This document shows, one piece after another, positions 40,288-47,673 of a DNA stretch of 64,000 nt. Positions within the stretch are counted from its first letter, which is position 1, and each line of letters opens with the position of its first letter. The notes under the pieces were generated by a model that ran no database searches, had not been told where the DNA came from, and saw nothing but the letters and a program-made list of their open reading frames with translations. Position numbers and translations under genes: made by a program. This DNA comes from Lachnospiraceae bacterium (lineage in GTDB: Bacteria; Bacillota; Clostridia; Lachnospirales; Anaerotignaceae). The stretch spans positions 24,778 to 88,777 of the forward strand of contig DPJA01000020.1 of the NCBI GenBank assembly GCA_003543235.1. Reading direction: 5' to 3'.

Positions 40288-42897
40288 ATGAAAAAACAGG
40301 GTACATACATTATTAATATTGACGGAAGTGACATTTTTAAAGAAACTGGGGATTATTATTTTGATAAGACAAAAGCGTTAAAATTAAAGGATGGCGATAA
40401 AGTTGTTGAAAAAGTTGTTGATATGAATTTCAAAGAACTTTATACCGCTACTTTACCATATAACCTTGATTTAGTTTATTTGTCTGAGATTAAACCAGAA
40501 GAAATTACGATAAAAAAAATTAATGGCATAGAAAAACAATTTACGGATGCAATAATTAATGTAACTTTTAACAGGTGTTATAAAAGTGGCAAACAAAAAA
40601 AGCAAAAAAGAAATGGAGAATTTGTTTTAGATTCTAATGGGGGATTTGTTTTTGAGCCTGAGTATGTGCGTAAAACCAAATTTATTAGAAAAGAGTTGTA
40701 CATCAAAGGGTTTTATGTTGACGGCATAAAGTATGTTAATTATAAGCGGTCAACCAGTAAATCCAGAGAGGGCAAAACCTTGTTTATTAAAGAAAGTTTG
40801 TTTTCTGATATGATGAGTTGGTCGCATCTAGGTATAAAATTTAATGAAGATGAAGAAATGGATTTAGCCAGCTTAAAAGCATATGAAAGTTTAACTTGTA
40901 GCGGTCTTGAGGATTTAGTCACAATTCAACCTCACCAGATTTTATTAATTGATACTATAAAGGGTAAATTTACCACAAAAGCAAGTGTAACAAGGTTGAT
41001 TGGTAAAGAAGTTGTAACACAGGATGAAACTGTAGAATTGGAAAATGATATATTTGACGGTCAGTGCTTATTGGATGAAACTATATTTAATAAAGCTAAA
41101 CGCAAGGACAATGGTATGATTTTGCTTAGGAATAATTTCTTTAAAGGATGTGCATTTAATACAAAAATAGGAGCATTCCTACACAATAGGAAGCCTAAAA
41201 ATATTAGTGCTGCAAACTTTAAAATTAAAGATATGTTTGGTAATGAAATTTTAGCAAGTGATATTAAGCTGATTATTACTCCATCATGTTTGAAATTAGA
41301 TAAGTTTAAGTATAAGTTTGATAGCCAAGAAGAAATGTATAAGCACTGGTTATCAAATATTAGTTCTAGTTTTGGCATATGTAAATCAGAACATTCATCA
41401 CATTTTGGGGATACTAACCAACTAGCCTATCAGCATATTAACACATTAGCATTATCTTGTGATGAGGTTAAAAAACTAGCTGGACTGGAAATTGAATATG
41501 TTAATGACTTGAAAAATAATATTGAGGTTTTTAAAGAACATATTTCCCTAAATGATGAAAGTTCTACTCGTCAAATGATGTTGGATTTTATTAATAAAAA
41601 TCCAGATATAGAAAAGACGAAATTTTTTAATGAGTTTAGAAAAGATACTATTGACAGTTATATCACTCGTTTAAAGCGTGGAAAAATTAAAATTAAAGAT
41701 ACCGATTACACTGTATTAGTATCTAATCCATGGGAAATGTTGTTATCTGTAATTGGAAAGTTTGACGGTTCTACACTTCATAAAGGAAAAGAGGTTTATT
41801 GTTCAAAGTATGAAGATGGAGCAGTATTAACAGCATTTAGAAACCCACATATAGCAAGTGGGAATGTATTATCTTGTAAAAATGTATACCACGATGAATT
41901 TGTAAAATATTTTAATTTTACTGATAATATATGTGTCATAAATTCTTATGATAATGATATTATGGACAGGCTTCAAGGTGCAGATTTTGACAGTGATACA
42001 ATTCTTTTATCGAGTAACCCTATTTTAGTTAAGAAGGGCAAGAAGTGTAAGAAACATTTAACACCTATAAATAAAATTGAGATAGAAGCTACTAAGAGAA
42101 AATATAACAATGAAGAAATGGCTGAAATTGATATTGCTATTGTAGATAATAAGGTGGGTCAAATCGTTAATCTATCCCAGCAATATAATAGTTACTATTT
42201 CCATGAGTTGAACAGCGGAAACGCAAATCCAGAAAAGCTTAAAGAAATGTATGATATTATAAGCAAGTTATCTTCACTATCACAGGTGGAAATTGATAAG
42301 CCTAAAAAATATTATGAAAAAGAAGTTTTAAATATGTTGAACGAACTCACAATGTTAAGGAAATCGGAACTTGTACCAAAAGAGGATAATGGGAAAACAC
42401 TGAAACCTATTAAACCTTTGTTTTTCAAACTTATAGACGATAATAAAAAAAGTGTCTTTCAGCATTTCAATTGTCCTATGGATTATTTACAAAGTGCTTT
42501 AAAGGATATTGATAGGATGGAGCATGAAACAACCACCACAATATTAGATTTTTTAAATTTTCCTAAAAACTATGATAGCCACAAGGCAAATAAAACACAA
42601 ATACATTTATTAAAAGAAATAGTAGAAGATTTGGATAAAAAAACGAACGAGATTTGGGCAGATAAAAATCAAAAAAGCGAAGCCAGAAAATCATTAAACG
42701 CTATTAAAGATTATAAAATTCATACAATAAGACAAATGAAGATGGGTAAAAACACTATTTTAAATATATTTAATAGGATGTACTCAATAAATTCCAAAGA
42801 TGTCCACATACAAAAATATAAATTAATGCTCTTAGGGGTAATATATGAGGTCAATAAAGAAAGATTATTGTCATGCTTGCACGAAAAAAAGGCATAA
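40288..42897 (+). CDS. Two-double-psi-barrel RNA polymerase homologue (YonO-like)
   Basis: The 869-residue protein shows the pattern of single-subunit RNA polymerases of the QDE-1/YonO type. About residues 260-300 contain DGQCLLDETIF and LLRNNFFKGCAFNTKIGAF, resembling the first double-psi barrel, then DMFGNEILASDIKLIITPS. Residues 530-575 contain VLTAFRNPHIASGN and DRLQGADFDSD. The latter is the metal-binding loop (residues 566-570) corresponding to DxDGD, with G replaced by S. It is a probable DNA-dependent RNA polymerase of phage origin. The ATG at 40288 is 7 bases after AAAGGGGA; an ATG six bases earlier is rejected. I see no separate sigma-like gene beside it. Confidence 0.75.
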   Translation: MKKQGTYIINIDGSDIFKETGDYYFDKTKALKLKDGDKVVEKVVDMNFKELYTATLPYNLDLVYLSEIKPEEITIKKINGIEKQFTDAIINVTFNRCYKSGKQKKQKRNGEFVLDSNGGFVFEPEYVRKTKFIRKELYIKGFYVDGIKYVNYKRSTSKSREGKTLFIKESLFSDMMSWSHLGIKFNEDEEMDLASLKAYESLTCSGLEDLVTIQPHQILLIDTIKGKFTTKASVTRLIGKEVVTQDETVELENDIFDGQCLLDETIFNKAKRKDNGMILLRNNFFKGCAFNTKIGAFLHNRKPKNISAANFKIKDMFGNEILASDIKLIITPSCLKLDKFKYKFDSQEEMYKHWLSNISSSFGICKSEHSSHFGDTNQLAYQHINTLALSCDEVKKLAGLEIEYVNDLKNNIEVFKEHISLNDESSTRQMMLDFINKNPDIEKTKFFNEFRKDTIDSYITRLKRGKIKIKDTDYTVLVSNPWEMLLSVIGKFDGSTLHKGKEVYCSKYEDGAVLTAFRNPHIASGNVLSCKNVYHDEFVKYFNFTDNICVINSYDNDIMDRLQGADFDSDTILLSSNPILVKKGKKCKKHLTPINKIEIEATKRKYNNEEMAEIDIAIVDNKVGQIVNLSQQYNSYYFHELNSGNANPEKLKEMYDIISKLSSLSQVEIDKPKKYYEKEVLNMLNELTMLRKSELVPKEDNGKTLKPIKPLFFKLIDDNKKSVFQHFNCPMDYLQSALKDIDRMEHETTTTILDFLNFPKNYDSHKANKTQIHLLKEIVEDLDKKTNEIWADKNQKSEARKSLNAIKDYKIHTIRQMKMGKNTILNIFNRMYSINSKDVHIQKYKLMLLGVIYEVNKERLLSCLHEKKA

Positions 42898-42948
42898 AAT
42901 ATGCACAATTTTACACCCAAAATTTTGTTTAAACTTCTGAAAAGCAAT

Positions 42949-43094
42949 CATATTAAGGTTTTCTGCACGCACAGAAATACCCCTAATATGGAATAAGAAT
43001 ATTAATACTATAACACACATTTTAATGAAATACAATAGTAATAATATAAAAATTTTAACTGACTCCCTTGGATAATTTTATTCAAGGGAACAGT
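42949..43094. repeat. Two hairpins downstream of the RNA polymerase gene
   Basis: CATATTA (42949-42955), followed by a GGTTTTCTG/CAGAAATACC inner stem, closes with TAATATG (42984-42990). A second stem pairs ACTGACTCCCTTG (43058-43070) with CAAGGGAACAGT (43083-43094). They fill the 243-base gap before the ParB-like gene and may end the polymerase transcript or structure the next leader. Confidence 0.6.
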
Positions 43095-43140
43095 ATCTTT
43101 ATAAATTCCAAAAATACAAATACAAAGGAGCAGATGCAAA

Positions 43141-43893
43141 ATGAACGAAGTAACAGTAAGAAATTTAGAGGTAATTGAAAATGAGATTATCCAACTGAAA
43201 GAACAAACAGCACGTAATATTATTATGATTGGACAAGCGTTAATTGAAGCAAAGAACCAGTTAAATCATGGTGAATGGGGTACTTGGTTAGAGGAAAAGT
43301 TTGATTTTACGCAAAGAACAGCTAATAAATTTATGCAATTGGCAACCACATTTAATGTGTCAAATTCGAATTCGCTTTCCAATTTGGGGCAGACGAAGTT
43401 ATTTTTACTCATGGATATTGCAGATGAAAACAGAGATATATTCTTAGAAGAAAATGACGTTGAAACTATGACAACGAGAGAATTAAAGCAAAAAATCAAT
43501 AACTTTAAAAATGTAAGCAACGAATTAGAACGAGATTATAATGTGTATGATGTAAATATTTCAGAGTTAAAAGAATTTCCTAATCACGAAAAATATTTTC
43601 CTAACATTGTAGGGCAAGAATACATTAAGTTTTTAAGAAGTATTGAAGATGTGGGCGTAGTTGAGCCAATTGTAATTACACAGGATAAAATTATTGTTAG
43701 TGGACATCAAAGAGTTAGAGCGTGTAAAGACTTGGGAATTGAAATTATACCAGCATATTATTTTTACTATGATAAAACAAAAAATGATTCATATGAAAAA
43801 GAGTTGTTTTCTTGGTTTTGTAGTGGTAATTGTATGCGTGGTCAAATGGAGTATTACAGAGAAGCTAAAAAACATTTAGATAAGATGAAATAA
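43141..43893 (+). CDS. DUF3102-ParB domain protein
   Basis: The 250-residue protein has an N-terminal DUF3102-like region (TARNIIMIGQALIEAKNQL, then HGEWGTWLEEKFDFTQRTAN). A ParB-like nuclease fold follows (FPNHEKYFPNIV, then SIEDVGVVEPIVI and IIVSGHQRVRACKDLGIEII). The GHQRVRA motif is the ParB CTP/DNA-binding-type core. It probably serves phage replication or partition. GGAG precedes the start, and a DUF5659-like small gene follows 14 bases later. Confidence 0.8.
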   Translation: MNEVTVRNLEVIENEIIQLKEQTARNIIMIGQALIEAKNQLNHGEWGTWLEEKFDFTQRTANKFMQLATTFNVSNSNSLSNLGQTKLFLLMDIADENRDIFLEENDVETMTTRELKQKINNFKNVSNELERDYNVYDVNISELKEFPNHEKYFPNIVGQEYIKFLRSIEDVGVVEPIVITQDKIIVSGHQRVRACKDLGIEIIPAYYFYYDKTKNDSYEKELFSWFCSGNCMRGQMEYYREAKKHLDKMK

Positions 43894-43907
43894 GGAGAAA
43901 TGATACC

Positions 43908-44114
43908 ATGAAACAGAAAATTAAAGTAGTACATAGTTTGGCATTAATGATGCACTTAGTCCGTAATGGATTTAACGTATTTAAAGTAGAAGATGCTTAT
44001 GCTAAAAATGGTGAGGATAAATCACCTTACAAGGTATTTCTATTTTACGATACGCCAGAGTTAGAAAAATGTTGGTTTTTATATAAGAAATGTACTTCAG
44101 AAAGAGTTGGTTAA
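43908..44114 (+). CDS. DUF5659-like small protein
   Basis: The 68-residue protein with SLALMMHLVRNGFNVFKVED and PYKVFLFYDTPELEKCW resembles small phage proteins of the DUF5659 type. The function is unknown. AAGGAGAAA precedes the ATG. It sits between the ParB-like gene and the RepL-like gene. Confidence 0.6.
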   Translation: MKQKIKVVHSLALMMHLVRNGFNVFKVEDAYAKNGEDKSPYKVFLFYDTPELEKCWFLYKKCTSERVG

Positions 44115-44120
44115 TGGTTT

Positions 44121-44678
44121 ATGAGCAAAAAGAAAATAAATGGGTGTAATGTAATGCACATTAATAAAGATACAGGAGAGATTATATGTGAAACAACAGG
44201 GTGTACAGAAATAATAGACAGTAGTAAAACTGAATCGGAAAAAAAGAGGTTAGAATATATTGAATCTCATGTAATGTTGTTTAATAAGGGAGAGAAATTT
44301 GTGAAACTATATGATGAAACAATTAAGATATTAAGAAAAAATCTTACGCCTAGTGAGTTTATGGTTGCTATATCATTGGCAGAATATACTAGCTATGAAG
44401 ATTGTATTATTAAACAAGGTGGACACGGTAATGGTCACGATATGAACATGAATGATTTATCAGAGGAACTGGGAATTGATTACACAAGAATAAGTAAAAT
44501 TATAAAAGCACTTATCCAAAAAGGTGTATTAGGTAGGTTTGAAACAGGAAATACATATGATAATAAACTTAGAAAAGTGTATATTGCTAATCCTTACATA
44601 TATTTTAGGGGTAACAACGTAAATAAATCAGTAGCAAATTATTTTAGTAATAGTGGATGGAAAGAATTGTTAGGGTAA
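44121..44678 (+). CDS. RepL-like replication protein (winged helix)
   Basis: The 185-residue protein has a central winged-helix segment with SEELGIDYTRISKIIKALIQ followed by KGVLGRFETGN. The C-terminal VYIANPYIYFRGNNVNKSVA resembles the RepL firmicute plasmid replication family. It contains a MarR-like fold that would bind DNA. The start at 44121 follows the previous stop closely. A 102-base stem-loop begins 30 bases after its stop, which suggests an origin region that it could act on. Confidence 0.65.
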   Translation: MSKKKINGCNVMHINKDTGEIICETTGCTEIIDSSKTESEKKRLEYIESHVMLFNKGEKFVKLYDETIKILRKNLTPSEFMVAISLAEYTSYEDCIIKQGGHGNGHDMNMNDLSEELGIDYTRISKIIKALIQKGVLGRFETGNTYDNKLRKVYIANPYIYFRGNNVNKSVANYFSNSGWKELLG

Positions 44679-44707
44679 ATTTGATATTTGAAATTATGCA
44701 CATTCTT

Positions 44708-44809
44708 TTACCTTTTTTTCCACCAACTTGTAAGAGAATTAGTATTAGTACGGCTCGTAAACTTCGCCGTATACTACTAATTTCTTACAACCTAGCCGAA
44801 AAAAGGTAA
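44708..44809. repeat. Large nested stem-loop downstream of the RepL-like gene
   Basis: The outer stem pairs TTACCTTTTTT (44708-44718) with AAAAAAGGTAA (44799-44809). The inner stem pairs TTGTAAGA (44728-44735) with TCTTACAA (44783-44790), AATTAGTA (44737-44744) with TACTAATT (44775-44782), and TACGGC (44749-44754) with GCCGTA (44766-44771), around an 11-base loop. It is the largest hairpin noticed in the window. Confidence 0.85.
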
Positions 44810-45019
44810 GCCATGTGGGGCAAACCAAAAACGGCTATTATACTTTTGCTCTATTATTTTTAACTTTTAACACTTATAAAACTATGATTTATAATTATAT
44901 TATCTGTATTAGTGGGGTAATCATACTAACTGGGAAGAGCTAGGATAAGATATAAGAGGTTTAAAATTGAAAAAACAGGCGAAAAAGCCTTATATTACAA
45001 GGAAAATTAACATTTTAAG

Positions 45020-45074
45020 AGTTGCTAAAAGAGCAACTTTTTGGCTAATTAGTTGCTAAATCAGCAACTTTTTA
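45020..45074 (+). terminator. Tandem terminators in the RepL-nuclease gap
   Basis: AGTTGCT pairs with AGCAACT twice (45020-45038 and 45051-45069), each followed by TTTTT. The gap 44679-45167 holds the large stem-loop, these terminators and no gene I can support. Confidence 0.85.
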
Positions 45075-45167
45075 CATTACAAATACTGTGGTTGTGCTTA
45101 ATATGCACAGCTTTTTTTAATGCAGAAAATAAATAATTTAAAAAACTAAGGTTAAGGTGATATATAA

Positions 45168-45728
45168 ATGAAAGATTATTCAACAACAAAAACACTTATT
45201 TTGGGAGATAAGGGCGAACAATGGTTTGCTGATTGGTGCAGATGTAATAATAAAAATGCTATAAATTGTGGCAAGGATGAGTTTCTAGGATTTGATTGTG
45301 GCATTGATTTTATTGTATTAAATTTTACTAATGGAAAGTTAAGTAAATGGGATGCAAAAACAGATAGTTTAATCCATTCTACAGGGAATATGTTTATTGA
45401 AATGTATTCAGATTTACATAATAAGGAGCATGGATGGTATTTTAAATCAAAGGCTGATTGTATTTGTTACATAGATGAGTATAACGAGATATTGTATTTG
45501 TTTGGTAAGAAATCATTACAGCTTTACATGGAAGAACACGAGTTGAAATCTGCTAATTGCACTGATTATTTTACCAGCTTTACGAAAGTAAGACAAGGTA
45601 AACTTGTAAGTATATCTAAATTTGAGCAATGGTGTTTAGAAAATAAAAAGCATTTTGCCAAAGAAAATAGATGTATTATTGATGATACTAATTATGGTGA
45701 AGATATGGATATAAAAGGAGTTGCTTAA
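45168..45728 (+). CDS. Candidate PD-(D/E)XK-like nuclease
   Basis: The 186-residue protein has FDCGIDFIVLNF, then KWDAKTDSLIHSTGNMFIEM and WYFKSKADCICYID. The order of an aspartate, DAK (as D-x-K) and a later acidic residue resembles restriction-like or resolvase nucleases, but no full match is possible without a search. It might act on phage DNA. AAGGTGAT precedes the ATG. A tiny membrane ORF begins two bases after its stop codon. Confidence 0.5.
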   Translation: MKDYSTTKTLILGDKGEQWFADWCRCNNKNAINCGKDEFLGFDCGIDFIVLNFTNGKLSKWDAKTDSLIHSTGNMFIEMYSDLHNKEHGWYFKSKADCICYIDEYNEILYLFGKKSLQLYMEEHELKSANCTDYFTSFTKVRQGKLVSISKFEQWCLENKKHFAKENRCIIDDTNYGEDMDIKGVA

Positions 45729-45729
45729 T

Positions 45730-45858
45730 ATGAATATATTGGATATAATTTTGACAGTTGTAAGTGTACAATTATTGGAACTAGTTATATTTTTTGTAAT
45801 TATTGGCATATTGGAGAGGAAGAATAAGAAGGGGCTAAGTAATGGAAATAAGAGTTAA
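45730..45858 (+). CDS. Short membrane peptide ORF
   Basis: A 42-residue frame starts ATG at 45730 and has one strongly hydrophobic segment (VVSVQLLELVIFFVIIGILE), followed by a basic tail. AAAGGAG lies upstream within the end of the previous gene. It overlaps the next gene by 17 bases, so it may be a coupling leader or a small holin/toxin-like protein. Too short to classify. Confidence 0.45.
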   Translation: MNILDIILTVVSVQLLELVIFFVIIGILERKNKKGLSNGNKS

Positions 45859-46222
45859 GAAAAAATATGATTATAATGAAATGGAAAAAGATATTGAAAG
45901 ACAATTATTTTCATATTTTAATAATGAAAAAGAATTACCCCAATTAATGCTTTTGGGTAAACAAGAAATAGAATCGGAGGAGTATATTTTTGTTGTTAAT
46001 TTAGTTTATCACAATAAACGCAATGGGAATTTTGATGAATTAAAAGCACAAGAAAAAAGGATTATAGATGAAATAATTTTGCAGATAAAAAAAGATATTG
46101 AAAGACATAATAATCTTGCTAGAAAGGCATGGGAAAAATTGGAATATATTATTAATGATGATGATAATGTCAACCAACTTGAAGCAATTAAGTTTGTACT
46201 AAAAAGTGAATTTAAAAAATAA
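45842..46222 (+). CDS. Hypothetical phage protein
   Basis: The 126-residue protein is rich in Lys, Glu and Asn and predicted mostly helical (LARKAWEKLEYIINDDDNVN). No domain recognised. Its start at 45842 overlaps the short membrane ORF, and the stop is followed 64 bases later by the terminase small-subunit-like gene. Confidence 0.55.
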   Translation: MEIRVKKKYDYNEMEKDIERQLFSYFNNEKELPQLMLLGKQEIESEEYIFVVNLVYHNKRNGNFDELKAQEKRIIDEIILQIKKDIERHNNLARKAWEKLEYIINDDDNVNQLEAIKFVLKSEFKK

Positions 46223-46286
46223 AGGTTAAAAAGGGTAGCTGATTAAGTTTAGTTACTCTTATTTTATTAGAAGGGAAGTAGAATAA

Positions 46287-46691
46287 ATGGCAAATGATGA
46301 AAGAGATTGTAGGGGTAGATTTAAGATTAATGAGAAATTAACACCTATTCAGTTAGAAATGATTACTGAATTATTAAAAAATGGTGGTAATAAAACGGAA
46401 GCTTGTAGGACATTAGGAGTTCCACGTGCAACAGTGTACACATGGATTGACAATGAAATTTGGCAGGAAGAATATAGAAGAGCATGTGAAAGGGTATATA
46501 AGATGAGTTTGAGTAAATACATTACAAAGCTTGATAAAATGCTTGATAGTAAAGATAGCAGAACAGTAATGAAGGCTATTGAGAATGGATTAAAGCTGAA
46601 TGGATACTTAAGCACCAACATAGACGTATCACAGAATACCACAGAAAACATAACAATTCGTATAGTTTCAGACGATAATGAGGAAGAATAA
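46287..46691 (+). CDS. Terminase small-subunit-like HTH protein
   Basis: The 134-residue protein has a helix-turn-helix GGNKTEACRTLGVPRATVYT followed by a WQEEYRRACERVYKMSLSKY helix, the pattern of phBC6A51-type small terminase subunits. It likely recognises the packaging start. It is followed by 982 bases before the large subunit gene, in which a GC-rich stem-loop and a toxin locus lie. The ribosome binding site is AAGGGAAG. Confidence 0.7.
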   Translation: MANDERDCRGRFKINEKLTPIQLEMITELLKNGGNKTEACRTLGVPRATVYTWIDNEIWQEEYRRACERVYKMSLSKYITKLDKMLDSKDSRTVMKAIENGLKLNGYLSTNIDVSQNTTENITIRIVSDDNEEE

Positions 46692-47134
46692 GAACGTATA
46701 ATACCAGATAATATTCATTAAGTATACATAAAACTATTGAGAAAAATTTTCTTTAACGAATAGTTCGGATATTATTAATCAATACATTAATCATGGGTAA
46801 GCCTTGATATATAAGGGTTTGTTGATGATTGTGTTATTGGTTATTTAGATTGAACAAAATGTATAGTATACATATGGTGTTATTCCATGAGTGGTAAACA
46901 AACATAGAGTGATTGAATAGAATTGTATGTATAAAAGTACAAGGGAATAGGGGAATGAAATTAAGCTTTTATGTGTAGGTAGGGGGACACCCTTTTAGAT
47001 AGAGGGGTATGGGGGTGTTTGTGTCTTAAAATAATACGCACACTATTTTATTACCAGAAGATTGTAATTTCCAATCCAAAGTGAATATAATCTAATGTTG
47101 TCAATGAGAAATATAACAAAAGTATAAAAAACTA
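46692..47134. other. Gene-free region with GC-rich stem-loop, possible packaging site
   Basis: No supported gene lies here. ACACCC (46987-46992) pairs with GGGTGT (47013-47018) within a G-rich block at 46982-47025, unusual in this AT-rich prophage. The position between the terminase genes is consistent with a cos or pac site. An AACTATT/AATAGTT hairpin lies around 46732-46766. Confidence 0.4.
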
Positions 47135-47325
47135 TTGAAATAAACGAAAACTTTCGTTATAATACAGATAAACGTAAGCAAACAGATGTAAACGTAGGAA
47201 ATGAGAAGAAACTAAAACAAACAGAAACCGTTAGACGGTTGAGCCATAGATTTGAAACTAAGCTAATTTAATAAAACTAACAAAAGTAACCGTGTCTTTG
47301 GTCGGAGGCGGTTATTTTTGTGTTC
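47135..47325 (+). ncRNA. Candidate antisense antitoxin RNA with promoter
   Basis: TTGAAA (47135-47140), a 17-base spacer and TATAAT (47158-47163) are a perfect promoter. The transcript would start near 47170 and run through AGCTAATTTAATAAAAC (47261-47277) to a shared terminator near 47287-47320. It converges on the toxin RNA, overlapping its 3' end. This layout fits a par/Fst-type RNA II. Confidence 0.6.
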
Positions 47326-47404
47326 TTTTATCTATGTAACGAATAATATAAGTAGCAATCATACTACCAATTATTCCGTAAATAATTGAAACAAAAATTG
47401 TCAC
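47312..47404 (-). CDS. Fst/par-like type I toxin peptide
   Basis: A GTG-started 30-residue frame reads VTIFVSIIYGIIGSMIATYI and then IRYIDKRTQK. The single hydrophobic helix ends in a basic tail (KRTQK), as in Fst, PepA1 and related membrane toxins. AAAGGATGATG is upstream. The minus-strand promoter TTGCGA-17-TATAAT (plus 47541-47569) drives it. The stop overlaps a bidirectional terminator. It is a candidate toxin only; short membrane ORFs can be coincidental. Confidence 0.6.
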   Translation of the reverse strand: MTIFVSIIYGIIGSMIATYIIRYIDKRTQK

Positions 47405-47540
47405 TTCACATCATCCTTTTCTTATGTATTTCCATAAAGGATTTCTATGTATAAATAAGGTATCACTACCTTAACGTGACTCAACCGCCTAACCGTCTTA
47501 TCTAGCTAAAATAAAACGTTGGTTTCTGTTCGTAATACTC

Positions 47541-47569
47541 ATTATAATATAAAAGAACTGTTTTCGCAA
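47541..47569 (-). promoter_or_regulatory. Promoter of the toxin RNA
   Basis: Minus-strand TTGCGA (47569-47564), 17-base spacer and TATAAT (47546-47541). The start would be near 47534, giving a leader of about 130 bases before the GTG. Confidence 0.65.
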
Positions 47570-47603
47570 CATCTTAAATTGAATAAAAATACTTGATAAT
47601 ATT

Positions 47604-47636
47604 AAAAAGGCTTCCCTAGTTGGAGAGGTCTTTTTT
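47604..47636 (+). terminator. Terminator just before terL
   Basis: AAAAAGG and CTTCC, with a CTAG-containing loop, pair with GGAGAGG and CTTTTTT. It sits upstream of terL, so terL is expressed from readthrough or a promoter further downstream. Confidence 0.55.
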
Positions 47637-47673
47637 GTTGTGCAAAAATATATCAAAAAGGAAGGTGATAACA

